This document shows positions 26,730 to 34,720 of a stretch of DNA of 64,000 nt, one piece after another. This stretch comes from Bog-473 sp963787485 (GTDB lineage Bacteria > Actinomycetota > Acidimicrobiia > Acidimicrobiales > RAAP-2). Within the stretch, counting starts at the first letter, position 1. Each line of letters begins with the position of its first letter. The notes under the pieces were generated by a model. That model was given only the letters and a program-made list of their open reading frames with translations. It was not told the origin of the DNA and did not search any database. The translations under genes were made by a program, and so were the position numbers. The stretch covers positions 992,001 to 1,056,000 of the forward strand of contig CAWBDF010000007.1 in the NCBI GenBank assembly GCA_963787485.1, given 5' to 3'.

Positions 26730-26822
26730 CGCTCTGACGCATCGACGTACCGACGCGGCGACATCCCACCGTCGGCCTCGCTCGCCGATCAATATGGGAG
26801 AGGTCGGGAAAAGGAGGGCGCG

Positions 26823-27709
26823 GTGGTCGCTCTGGTGGTGGTCTCAATCTTCGTCGTGGCGGTCCTCGGGATCCTCGTGGCCGGATTGCTGCGCAGTCAC
26901 GCCGACATCCTGCGATCGCTGCACGAGCTCGGCGTGGGGGTCGGCGATCCCGCGGCGCCACCGGTATCGGGTGCCACCGGAGCGGCGTCGCCCGCCCCGG
27001 TGCACCTCGCTGCTCCGTCGTCGGGCCCCCCGCTCGGTCCGGCGCCTGCGGTGGCCGGCGTGACACCCGCGGGCGACGCGCGCGCCGTGGCGGTGGACAA
27101 CAGCCATCACCTCACCCTCCTCGGCTTCCTCTCGTCGGGCTGTGCCACCTGCGGCGCCTTCTGGCACGCCCTTCAGGAACCCGAGCACCTCGGCCTGCCC
27201 GACCACACCCGCATCGTGATCGTCACCAAGGGTCCCGACCGGGAGATCCCGGCCGAAGTCCGGGCCAGGGACAGCGGCCGGGTTCCCGTGGTGATGTCGA
27301 CCGAGGCATGGCTCGACTACCAGGTGCCCGGCTCGCCCTTCTTCGTCCTCGTCGACGGGGCCACCGGCCAGAAGGTCGGACAGGGCGTGGCCAGCCACGT
27401 CGGACAGCTGGCCGAGCTGGTGCGGCGGGCCGAACACGACCGCGGGGAACACGACCGCGGGGGCGCGACCGGGGTTCGCCGCCCGGCGGGTCGAATGGAG
27501 GCGACGGGCCCGCGGATCCCGGATCGGGCCTCCAGACGGGTCTCAACGGTCCGGCGCGCGAGGCGGTGGCCGACGAGGTCCTGCGGGCGGCGGGAATCTT
27601 GCCTGGAGACCCGAGCCTCTACCCGCGGACGCTCGAGGACGTGTTTCCCTTCAGTCACCACGCGGCCAACCGCGCCGGCTCGGGCGGCGTCACCGCTACG
27701 CAGAGCTGA
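26823..27709 (+). CDS. Membrane-anchored thioredoxin-like protein (TlpA/MauD-like), frameshifted near the C-terminus
   Basis: The GTG start follows a strong AAGGAGG. An N-terminal membrane helix (ALVVVSIFVVAVLGILVAGLL) precedes an Ala/Pro linker and a thioredoxin fold with the redox pair C107-A-T-C110 (GFLSSGCATCGAF) and the cis-proline region VPGSPFFVLV. The main frame loses sense after about 27455. At a GGGGG run (27459-27463) one extra G would lead into a second frame that reads to a TGA at 27709 (EVLRAAGILPGDPSLYPRTL). It probably faces outside the membrane and handles disulfides, as MauD does for methylamine dehydrogenase. It heads a five-gene unit with a MauE-like gene and a Cys-rich Tat protein. 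Confidence 0.75.
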
Positions 27710-27711
27710 GC

Positions 27712-28200
27712 GTGGCGACCATCGGCGCACACGGAATCACGGCCCGTCTCCCCGGCGGCTTCGAAGGCCGTATCTTCGTCCGGCCCAGCACAGTGGGGTC
27801 GACCTACCCGGTGGCGCAGTTCGCCACTTTCCCGATCCCGGACGACATCGGGGACTTCGGCAGTGGCGCGGTGACCCTCATGGGTCCCTACGACATCTTC
27901 ACCACCCTCTTCGAGTACGGTCCGGAGAGCGTCGGCCGGGCGCTCTTCGCGCAACAGGGTCGCCCCTCGGCCTTCTCGGAGAGCGACTTCTCACCGATGA
28001 CATTGCGGCGTGGCATACCCGGACAATCGGGCACCCAACGCTTCTTCACCGAGGCCGGGCGGCCCTTCTCCCTCTACGCGGTCCTGGGCAGTCACACCTT
28101 CCGCCGGCTCTTGGTGCCGCGGGTGAACGAGCTCGTCGGTTCTCTCGCCCTGACGCCGGCCCGCGCGGTGGTCCCCGCCGCATCGGGCCCATGGAACTGA
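27712..28200 (+). CDS. Conserved hypothetical protein in the Mau-like cluster
   Basis: 162 residues, no signal peptide or membrane helix. Recognisable segments are RLPGGFEGRIFVRP, FPIPDDIGDFGSGAVTLMGP, FEYGPESVGRALF and a C-terminal LYAVLGSHTFRRLLVPRVNELV. No known domain can be named, though the pattern looks like a conserved family rather than random translation. It starts with GTG two bases after the stop of the thioredoxin-like gene and ends four bases before the MauE-like gene, so it is firmly inside the operon. It may be a cytoplasmic partner of the maturation machinery. Confidence 0.7.
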   Translation: MATIGAHGITARLPGGFEGRIFVRPSTVGSTYPVAQFATFPIPDDIGDFGSGAVTLMGPYDIFTTLFEYGPESVGRALFAQQGRPSAFSESDFSPMTLRRGIPGQSGTQRFFTEAGRPFSLYAVLGSHTFRRLLVPRVNELVGSLALTPARAVVPAASGPWN

Positions 28201-28204
28201 GTCC

Positions 28205-28786
28205 GTGGGCCTGATCGGCCTCTTCCTCATCGCTTCGGGGTTGCTCGTCGTCGCCGGCCTGGCCAAGGCGGTCCAGCCCGGCGACACGACGCGCGCGTTG
28301 GCCGCGCTGCTGGAGGCCGACGGCCACTCAAAGTCTCTCGTTTCGCTTCGTCGGGTCGTCCGCATCGGCGCGCTGATGGAGGCCGCGCTGGGGTCGTTGG
28401 CCGTCCTCGAGCCCCGGCCGCTCACCGCGGGCCTGGTCGCCCTTTCCTACCTGGCGTTCTCCGCGGTGGTGGCATACGCCTGGCACCGGTCCGGGCCGCT
28501 GGCCACGTGCGGGTGTTTCGGGCGAGCGGACACACCGCCCACGACGGTGCACCTGCTGCTCGACTTCGTCCTGGCTGCCTCAGCCGCGGCCTTCGCACTC
28601 TCCGCGCCACACCACGGGACGATCCTCTCCGTGATGGCCCACCAGCCGTGGTCCGGGGTCCCCCTCCTCTTCGCCGCGGGCGTCGGCGCCTCCATCACCT
28701 TTCTCGCCCTGTCCCCGCTGGCCCAGCTCGAGGGCGCACGTCGTCTCGTTCGGCCCTGGCCCGGGGGGGAGGAGCCGACCACGTGA
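28205..28786 (+). CDS. MauE/DoxX-family redox-associated membrane protein
   Basis: 193 residues with four main hydrophobic helices. The first is GLFLIASGLLVVAGLAKAVQ. The middle region has VRIGALMEAALGSLAVLEP, and the characteristic CGCFG motif (TCGCFGRA) precedes the third helix. In MauE and related proteins this cysteine motif sits near the membrane and takes part in disulfide formation in an exported partner. A C-terminal helix (LLFAAGVGASITFLALSPLA) closes the protein. The start is GTG. The stop overlaps the start of the Cys-rich Tat protein gene (GTGA), linking production of the two. Confidence 0.85.
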   Translation: MGLIGLFLIASGLLVVAGLAKAVQPGDTTRALAALLEADGHSKSLVSLRRVVRIGALMEAALGSLAVLEPRPLTAGLVALSYLAFSAVVAYAWHRSGPLATCGCFGRADTPPTTVHLLLDFVLAASAAAFALSAPHHGTILSVMAHQPWSGVPLLFAAGVGASITFLALSPLAQLEGARRLVRPWPGGEEPTT

Positions 28787-30180
28787 CCATGTCGACCGCA
28801 CTGGTGACGCGCGCAGCGGCGGTCCTCGAAGGACGCCTGTCCCGGCGAAGCATGATCAACCGGTCGGCCTTCGTCGGCAGTGCGGTGGCGGCGGGTTCAG
28901 GTCTCGACCTCGCCCTCAAGCCGGGGACGGCCTACGGCGCCATCTGCTCATGCGGCAACGCCGGATGTAGCTGCGGCAGCACCTGTTGCTCGGGGTTCAG
29001 CGAGTTCTGCTGCGCCGTGGGCGGCGCCAACTACTGCCCGGAGAACACTGTGATGGGTGGGTGGTGGGTGGCCGACAACTCGTCTTACTGCGGCGGACCG
29101 CGCTACTACATGGACTGCAACTCCACCTGTACCTGCACGGCGGGATGCAGTGGTGGCTTTCCGTTCTGCGAACCAGGCTGCGACCAGACGGGGTGTGGCT
29201 GCGGGTCGCGTGGATGCGATTCCTTCCTGCAGGGTTGCCTCCAGTTCCGCTACGGGCAGTGCAACCAGGACGTGGCCTGCATGGGCCGCATCGTGTGCCG
29301 CGTCGTCGCCTGCGTGCCTCCCTGGACGGTCGACCCCTCGTGCACCACGGCCGTCGCGGTCGACAACGCCACCGCGGAACAGAACGAGTCGTGCTGGACG
29401 CCGGCTCCCCCCGCCCCACCGTGCGACTCGCCCGCCACCAACTGTCAGGTGGTCGGCCTCATTCCGAGCACCGACGGGGCCGGGTACGCCGTGCTCACCG
29501 CGTTCGGCAGGGTGCTGGCCTACGGGAACTTCCCTTCGGCCGGCGACGCATCGTCGCTCCCACTCCAGGCCCCCGTGGTGGCCGGGATCGGCACCGTGGG
29601 CGGCGGCTACTGGCTGGTGGCCTCCGACGGCGGCATCTTCGCCTTCGGGGACGCGCCGTTCTTCGGCTCCATGGGTGGGCAACGCCTCAACCAACCGGTG
29701 GTGGGCATGGCGGCGACACCCTCGGGCCAGGGCTACTGGCTGGTGGCCTCCGACGGCGGCATCTTCGCCTTCGGGGACGCGCCGTTCTTCGGCTCCATGG
29801 GTGGGCAACGCCTCAACCAACCGGTGGTGGGCATGGCGGCGACACCCTCTGGCCAGGGTTACTGGCTGGTGGCCTCCGACGGCGGCATCTTCGCCTTCGG
29901 GGACGCGCCGTTCTTCGGCTCCATGGGTGGGCAACGCCTCAACCAACCGGTGGTGGGCATGGCGGCGACACCCTCGGGCCAGGGTTACTGGCTGGTGGCC
30001 TCCGACGGCGGCATCTTCGCCTTCGGGGACGCCGCCTTCGACGGGTCGACCGGCAACCTCACCCTCGTTCGACCCGTGGTGGGCATGGCCAATGACGGCA
30101 GCGCCGGCTACTGGCTGGTGGCCCAGGACGGTGGCGTATTCGCCTTTGGAGGAGCCCCGTTCCTGGGTTCGCCGGCATGA
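28783..30180 (+). CDS. Tat-exported protein with 28-Cys domain and propeller-like repeats (methylamine dehydrogenase-like fusion)
   Basis: 465 residues. A twin-arginine signal (SRRSMINRSAFVG, residues 20-32, then a hydrophobic run) is followed by 28 cysteines between residues 55 and about 221, with motifs such as CSCGSTCCSG, CTCTAGC, CGCGSRGC, FRYGQCNQDVAC and CRVVACVPPW. From residue 275 come repeats of 41-42 residues starting GYWLVASDGGIFAFGDA, each the size of a beta-propeller blade; a degenerate repeat precedes them. Cys density, Tat signal and the MauD- and MauE-like genes recall the methylamine dehydrogenase light chain, and the repeats its propeller heavy chain. The GTG start is set by GGAGGAG at 28768-28774. 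Enzyme activity is not shown. Confidence 0.75.
   Translation: MTMSTALVTRAAAVLEGRLSRRSMINRSAFVGSAVAAGSGLDLALKPGTAYGAICSCGNAGCSCGSTCCSGFSEFCCAVGGANYCPENTVMGGWWVADNSSYCGGPRYYMDCNSTCTCTAGCSGGFPFCEPGCDQTGCGCGSRGCDSFLQGCLQFRYGQCNQDVACMGRIVCRVVACVPPWTVDPSCTTAVAVDNATAEQNESCWTPAPPAPPCDSPATNCQVVGLIPSTDGAGYAVLTAFGRVLAYGNFPSAGDASSLPLQAPVVAGIGTVGGGYWLVASDGGIFAFGDAPFFGSMGGQRLNQPVVGMAATPSGQGYWLVASDGGIFAFGDAPFFGSMGGQRLNQPVVGMAATPSGQGYWLVASDGGIFAFGDAPFFGSMGGQRLNQPVVGMAATPSGQGYWLVASDGGIFAFGDAAFDGSTGNLTLVRPVVGMANDGSAGYWLVAQDGGVFAFGGAPFLGSPA
29605..30105 (+). repeat. Tandem 126-bp coding repeats
   Basis: Three consecutive 126-base units (29605-29730, 29731-29856, 29857-29982) differ at only a few positions. A fourth of 123 bases (29983-30105) is diverged in its second half, and a partial fifth runs to the end of the gene. 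Each encodes one 42-residue blade. Near identity at the DNA level shows recent duplication or ongoing gene conversion; copy number may vary between strains, or be miscounted in assembly. Confidence 0.9.
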
Positions 30181-30231
30181 GCGGCCTGAGCGAGAAATGA
30201 GGGAGCAAATGCGAAGAGGGAGCGCCCGACC

Positions 30232-31057
30232 ATGACGTCAACGGTCACGGCCAGCACCATGACCACGCTTCTGGCTGCGGCCGCGGTCGTCCTCGCCGTC
30301 GTCGCCGCGGCGCGTTCGACCTGGTCGCCTTGCGGCGTGTCGATGCTCTCGACCATGACGCCGCTCGCCGAAGGCGCCCGCGGTCACCGTTACGGTGTCC
30401 ACCGCCGGGTGGTTCGTGACCGGCGCGGTGTTCGGAGGTACCTGCCTCGGACTGGGCATGGCGGCGATGGCCGCCGGCGTGCACAGTGTCCGTTGGAGTC
30501 CGTCGGTGCTCGCGGTTGTCGCAGTCGCCGGTGCCGCGGTTGCCGCGGCGGCCGACGCCCGCCTGGCGGGATTCCGTCTCCCGGTGCACCACCGTCAGGT
30601 CAATGAGCGCTGGCTCGACCAGTTCCGCGCCTGGGTCTACGGGGCGGGCTTCGGGTGGCAGATCGGATCGGGACTGGCCACCTACGTCAAGACGGCAGCG
30701 GTCTACCTCATGATCGTGCTGGCCGCGCTCACCGGAGATCCCCTCGCGGCCCTTGCCATCGGGGTGCTCTTCGGCCTGGTCCGCGGGCTCGCCGTGTTCC
30801 TCGGACGGGGCATCACCAGCCCTGACCGCTTGGCTCGCTTCCACCAACGCTTCGCCACCCTCGACTCCACCGCCCTCACCTGCGTCGTCGCCACGGAAGT
30901 CGGATTGGGCATGCTCCTGGGCTGGCTGGTTTCTCCCTGGCCGGCCGTGACGATTGCCGTCGTCACCGCCCTGGCCGTCGCCTGGCGGCGCCGAGGCAAC
31001 GCAACCCGGAAGTCCCCCAACCGACCCGAGCACCGCGTCGAAATCCGAGAGATCTGA
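30232..31057 (+). CDS. Polytopic membrane protein of the Mau-like cluster (CcdA/MauF-like?), frameshifted
   Basis: The first 50 or so residues (MTTLLAAAAVVLAVVAAARSTWSPCGVSML) are read from the ATG at 30232. Near 30390 the sense frame changes, continuing as STAGWFVTGAVFGGTCLGLG to the TGA at 31057. Read through it has about 275 residues and six or seven helices (VLAVVAVAGAAVAAAADARL, TAAVYLMIVLAALTGDPLAALAIGVLFGLV). The STWSPCG motif next to a helix resembles the Pro-Cys motif of CcdA/DsbD-type electron carriers, to which MauF is related; this is an inference. It would supply electrons or oxidising power for disulfides in the upstream exported protein. The shift may be a sequencing indel. Confidence 0.6.
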
Positions 31058-31173
31058 TCAGAGCTGTGTAGCCGAAACGTTCCTTTTCACCGTTCGCGAC
31101 GAGAGAGAGGGATCCGGCGGACTCTCCGTCGCCAACCCGAGGCATCCCGCCCCACACCCGGCACTGGCCTCGT

Positions 31174-31179
31174 TACGAT
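31174..31179 (+). promoter_or_regulatory. -10 element TACGAT for a leaderless HAD gene
   Basis: TACGAT lies exactly six bases before the ATC taken as the start of the HAD phosphatase. The same 5-7 base distance is seen between TANNNT hexamers and start codons elsewhere in this window. No ribosome site is present. Confidence 0.45.
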
Positions 31180-31185
31180 CACGGC

Positions 31186-32022
31186 ATCGCCTCCCAACGC
31201 CCCGAAAAACCGCGAAAGCCGTCCGGTCGCATCCGCCTGCTGCTGGCCGACGTCGACGGCACCCTGGTCACCTCCGAGAAGGTCCTGACCGACGCCGCCG
31301 TCGACGCGGTCAAGAAGCTCGGTGACGCGGGCGTCATCTTCGCCATCACGAGCGGGCGGCCGCCCCGAGGCATGGAGATGCTCGTCGGCCCACTCGACCT
31401 CCAGACCCCCATCGCCGCCTTCAACGGCGGCCTGCTCGTGGACCGCACCATGCAGATCCTCGACGAGCACGTCCTGCCCGAGACCATCGTCACCCCCGTC
31501 AGCGACCTTATGCGCTCCTTCGGCCTCGACGTGTGGCTCTACCGCGGCGCCGACTGGTTCGTCGTTGATCCGAACGCCCCCCACGTCGAGCGGGAGGCGT
31601 GGACGGTGAAGTTCGACGCCAAGGTCATGAAAAGCCTCGCCGGCCTGACAGAGGGGGTGGCCAAGCTGGTCGGCGTCAGTGACGACCACGACGCCATGGC
31701 GGCGGCAACCACTGCCGTCTCCGATCAGTTCGGCGATCAGGTCACCGCGGCCACCTCGCAGCCGTATTACCTCGACGTCACCCACCCTCTGGCCAACAAA
31801 GGCTCGGTGGCCCGCTACCTGGCCAAGCGCTACGAGCTCGACCCGACCGAGATCGCCACCATCGGCGACATGCCCAACGACGTCTTGATGTTCGCCCACT
31901 CGGGACTGAGCATCGCCATGGGCAACGCCGACCCCGAGGTCAAGCGAGCGGCGCGCCGGGTGACGGCGAGCAACGACGAGGACGGGTTCGCGAAGGCGGT
32001 CAACCGATACATCCTCGGGTGA
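31186..32022 (+). CDS. HAD-superfamily phosphatase, Cof type, with non-canonical start
   Basis: About 278 residues. HAD motif I is LLADVDGTLV, motif II FAITSGRPP, motif III contains the conserved Lys in STA... (VTHPLANKGSVARYL), and motif IV is IGDMPNDVLMF. A large C2 cap lies between, typical of Cof/YbiV-type sugar-phosphate phosphatases acting on small phosphorylated metabolites in the cytoplasm. Between the in-frame stop at 31069 and motif I there is no ATG, GTG or TTG. The ATC at 31186, six bases after a TACGAT hexamer, is the best candidate; a sequencing error in a true ATG is equally possible. It faces dnaB across about 90 bases that hold nothing recognisable. Confidence 0.85.
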   Translation: MASQRPEKPRKPSGRIRLLLADVDGTLVTSEKVLTDAAVDAVKKLGDAGVIFAITSGRPPRGMEMLVGPLDLQTPIAAFNGGLLVDRTMQILDEHVLPETIVTPVSDLMRSFGLDVWLYRGADWFVVDPNAPHVEREAWTVKFDAKVMKSLAGLTEGVAKLVGVSDDHDAMAAATTAVSDQFGDQVTAATSQPYYLDVTHPLANKGSVARYLAKRYELDPTEIATIGDMPNDVLMFAHSGLSIAMGNADPEVKRAARRVTASNDEDGFAKAVNRYILG

Positions 32023-32112
32023 ACACCGTGCCCGGCCGCCTCGCCGAAGTGGGCACGGCCGTGCTGGCACCCACGGAGGGGGCCGCCGGCGCCGCGCGAA
32101 CACCCTCTGGCG

Positions 32113-33528
32113 CTAGACGCCGCGGTGGTTCTCGAAGCGCGCGTACTGCTTCAAGAAGAGAAGGTTGGCCTTCCCGGTCGGGCCGTTCCGGTGCTTGGCC
32201 ACCTCAATGAGCGCGTCGTCCGCCCTGTCGATGGGCACCTCGTCGTTGTACTCGGACTCGCGGTAGATGAAGAGCACCACGTCCGCGTCCTGCTCGAGCG
32301 ATCCCGACTCGCGCAGGTCCGACAGCTGGGGCGTCTTGTCCTGGCGGGACTCGAGGTTCCGGGAGAGCTGGGAGAGGGCCAGCACGGGGACCTCGAGCTC
32401 GCGGGCCAGGATCTTGAGGCCCCGGCTGATCTCGGCCACCTCGGTCTGGCGGTTCTCCTGGCGACCACGACCGGTCATGAGCTGGAGGTAGTCGACCACG
32501 ACGACGCCCAGGTCGCCCTCGGACTTCTTGAGCCGCCGAGCCCGCGCCCGGATGTCCATGACCGTGGCGCTCGGGTTGTCGTCAATGAAGATGGGCGCGC
32601 TGGACAGCTTGGTCACGGCCACGCCGATCTTGCTCCAGTCCTGGGTGCGGATCCGCCCGGTCTGCAGGCTCTGCCCGTTGACCTCGGCCTCCGAGGCCAG
32701 CAGGCGCTGAGTCAGCTCGAGATGGCCCATCTCGAGGGAGAACAGCAGTGCGGGGCGACCGACGGCCAGGCCGACGTTGGCCAGGACCCCGAGAGCGAAG
32801 CTGGTCTTTCCCATGCCGGGACGGGCTCCCACGATGACGAGGGACGAGGGCTGGAGCCCGAGCAGGATCTGATCCAGTTCGTGGTAGCCCGTGGGCACCC
32901 CCGTGATGTGCGAACCCCGCTGTCCCAGCTCCTCGATCCGGTCCAGGCCGGCCCCGAGCAGGTCGCGCAGCGGGAGCATGGTGTCGGCCGTCCGGTGCTC
33001 GCCGACGTCGAACACCAGTTGTTCGGCCCGGTCCACCGCTGCCTTGACGTCCTCGGGCACCGCGTAGCCGATGTCGGCGATCTCGCCGGCTGCGCCGATG
33101 AGCCGCCGCAACAGGGCGTGCTCCTCGACGATGGTGGCGTAGTGCTTGGCGTTGGCGATGGACGGCGTGTTCGTCTGCAACGAAATGAAGATGGACGGGT
33201 CACCGACGGCATCGAGCACACCCGAGCGGCGGAGCTCGTCGGTGACCGTCACCGCATCGATCGCCTCCCCGCGCTCGACGAGCGCATGGATGGCGCCGAA
33301 GATGTGCCCGTGGGCCGGCTTGTAGAAGTCGCTCGCCAAGCACCGCTCAATGCCCACTGAGGCGGCGTCATAGGAGAGCAGCATGGCCCCGAGAAGGGAC
33401 TCCTCGGCCTCGAGGTCGTGCGGTGGCACCCGGCTACCCCGGAAACCCGTGGTGGCGGCGCGCAGAGGGCGCGGGCGGGTGTCGTCGAAGGCTTGGACCA
33501 CGGCCTCCCTACTCTGACGGTCCCGCAC
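32113..33528 (-). CDS. dnaB: Replicative DNA helicase
   Basis: 471 residues. The N-terminal domain begins RVPPHDLEAEESLLGAMLLS. The RecA-like domain has Walker A GARPGMGKTSFAL, Walker B VVVVDYLQLMTG and the arginine-finger segment ARELEVPVLALSQLSR. No intein interrupts it. DnaB is the hexameric helicase that unwinds DNA at the replication fork. The GTG start is five bases after a TATGCT hexamer, so the message is probably leaderless. A row of DnaA-box-like sites lies in and upstream of that promoter. It ends the rpsF-ssb-rpsR-rplI-dnaB group but has its own promoter. Confidence 0.97.
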   Translation of the reverse strand: MRDRQSREAVVQAFDDTRPRPLRAATTGFRGSRVPPHDLEAEESLLGAMLLSYDAASVGIERCLASDFYKPAHGHIFGAIHALVERGEAIDAVTVTDELRRSGVLDAVGDPSIFISLQTNTPSIANAKHYATIVEEHALLRRLIGAAGEIADIGYAVPEDVKAAVDRAEQLVFDVGEHRTADTMLPLRDLLGAGLDRIEELGQRGSHITGVPTGYHELDQILLGLQPSSLVIVGARPGMGKTSFALGVLANVGLAVGRPALLFSLEMGHLELTQRLLASEAEVNGQSLQTGRIRTQDWSKIGVAVTKLSSAPIFIDDNPSATVMDIRARARRLKKSEGDLGVVVVDYLQLMTGRGRQENRQTEVAEISRGLKILARELEVPVLALSQLSRNLESRQDKTPQLSDLRESGSLEQDADVVLFIYRESEYNDEVPIDRADDALIEVAKHRNGPTGKANLLFLKQYARFENHRGV

Positions 33529-33533
33529 TGGGG

Positions 33534-33636
33534 AGCATAAGGACGAACTTGCTGTGGGAAAGGCACGCTGCGCTGTGGGTAACGGGCCTCGGCATGTGGG
33601 TAACCCAGCGTGAGCGCACGCCCGGCCTGTGGATAA
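33534..33636 (-). promoter_or_regulatory. dnaB promoter with four phased DnaA-box-like sites
   Basis: The -10 TATGCT is at 33539-33534. Upstream on the same strand are four sites in one orientation (read on the plus strand): TGTGGGAAA 33553-33561, TGTGGGTAA 33574-33582, TGTGGGTAA 33595-33603 and TGTGGATAA 33628-33636. The last is a perfect DnaA box. Spacings of 21, 21 and 33 bases are whole helical turns. The first site covers the expected -35 region. DnaA control of dnaB, or a DnaA-titrating locus, is the likely role. Confidence 0.6.
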
Positions 33637-33704
33637 GCCGTGCCGTCACCCGGTCATAATCCGCGCTGGGTGTGACAGCCACCGGGCCCGGTGGCGACGC
33701 CGAC

Positions 33705-34154
33705 TCAGTCCGCCGCCGCCACCTCCACGCTCACCACGGCGGCGACGTCACCGAACAGCTCGATCGTCACCTCGTAGGAGCCGGTCTCCTTGATGTGCTC
33801 CGCCAGCGCCACGCGCGACCGGTCCACCTCGACCCCCTTGGCGGCCCTGATGGCGTCGGCCACCTCGGCCGGGCCCACGGAGCCGAAGAGCCGCCCCCCT
33901 TCCGCCGCCCGGGCCGTGACCAGGATCACGGCACCCGAGAGCAGGGCGGCCTGCGCCCGGGCGGCCTCGAGGTCCTGCGCCTCGCGCAGGTCACGGCCGC
34001 GGCGCATCTGCTCGGCCTGCACCTCCACACCCTCGGTGGCCACGATGGCCCGGCCCTCGGGGAGGAGGAAGTTGCGGGCGAACCCACCGGCGACCTTTAC
34101 GACGTCGCCGCGGCGGCCCAGGCCAGCCACGTCGTCTCGCAGTAGGACCTTCAC
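33705..34154 (-). CDS. rplI: Ribosomal protein bL9
   Basis: 149 residues, the usual length. The N-terminal domain reads MKVLLRDDVAGLGRRGDVVKVAGGFARNFLLP, the L9 signature, and the C-terminal domain has LFGSVGPAEVADAI. It binds domain V of 23S rRNA at the base of the L1 stalk. The ATG overlaps the stop of rpsR by four bases, so translation is coupled. The C-terminus ends in a short acidic and Ala-rich tail. Confidence 0.97.
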   Translation of the reverse strand: MKVLLRDDVAGLGRRGDVVKVAGGFARNFLLPEGRAIVATEGVEVQAEQMRRGRDLREAQDLEAARAQAALLSGAVILVTARAAEGGRLFGSVGPAEVADAIRAAKGVEVDRSRVALAEHIKETGSYEVTIELFGDVAAVVSVEVAAAD

Positions 34155-34720
34155 GCGTCCGCCCCCATCTCGTCACCGGGAAGGCCCACCTCGGCGACGT
34201 CCGCGTCGGCGCCGGACAGGCCCTCGACGGCCAGCGCTTCGACGTCCTCGAGGGTCTCGACACCGGCGTCGCCCTGAGCGGCGTCGGTGCGACCTCCGTC
34301 CGAACCACCGTCCGGCCCACCCCGGCCCGGGGCGCCGCCACCGCCGCGCCGACCGCCCTCGCCGCCGGGCCCGTCTCCGCCGAAGCGGTCGCCTCGGTCC
34401 CGGCCGCCGTCACGCCCGCCTCCGCGGCCACCCGGCCGTTCGGTCACCGTGCGCTGGGTGTAGGGCAGCAACACGAGCTCACGGGCCGTCTTGATGGCCT
34501 GGGCCAGTGCCCGCTGGTGTTGGGCGCAGTTGCCGGTGACCCGGCGCGAGCGGATCTTGCCGCGGTCGCTCATGTACTTGCGCAGCATGTGAACGTCCTT
34601 GTAATCGACCCACTCGACCTTGTCGCGGCACAACGCGCAGGGCTTCTTCTTCACCCGCCGTCCGAGATCCTTGGGGGTGCGCCGCGCCGTCGTTCCGCCG
34701 CGCTGGTTGTTCCGTGCCAT
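34151..34720 (-). CDS. rpsR: Ribosomal protein bS18 with long C-terminal extension
   Basis: 189 residues, about twice the normal 75-90. Residues 1-95 are a standard bS18: CALCRDKVEWVDYKDVHMLR, SDRGKIRSRRVTGNCAQHQR, ALAQAIKTARELVLLPY. The cysteines of the C+ zinc-binding form are present. From about residue 95 comes a Gly/Arg/Asp-rich tail with RGG-type repeats, then an acidic stretch. The same frame is open throughout and overlaps rplI by four bases, so the tail is translated unless a frameshift lies before it. Its coding bias is similar to its neighbours. The start codon shares one base with the ssb stop. Confidence 0.93.
   Translation of the reverse strand: MARNNQRGGTTARRTPKDLGRRVKKKPCALCRDKVEWVDYKDVHMLRKYMSDRGKIRSRRVTGNCAQHQRALAQAIKTARELVLLPYTQRTVTERPGGRGGGRDGGRDRGDRFGGDGPGGEGGRRGGGGAPGRGGPDGGSDGGRTDAAQGDAGVETLEDVEALAVEGLSGADADVAEVGLPGDEMGADA

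Noticed and set aside
26823..28214. One long 463-codon protein through the MauD-like region
   Set aside because: After the thioredoxin domain the frame becomes Arg/Pro-rich nonsense that overlaps the well-supported gene at 27712-28200.
28948..29946. A 332-codon open frame on the minus strand across the Cys-rich protein gene
   Set aside because: It is antisense to a well-supported gene; its apparent repeats are only the complement of the 126-bp repeats.
29605..30105. Tandem repeats considered as a CRISPR array
   Set aside because: The units are 126 bp, contiguous, in frame and coding; there are no spacers and no cas genes.
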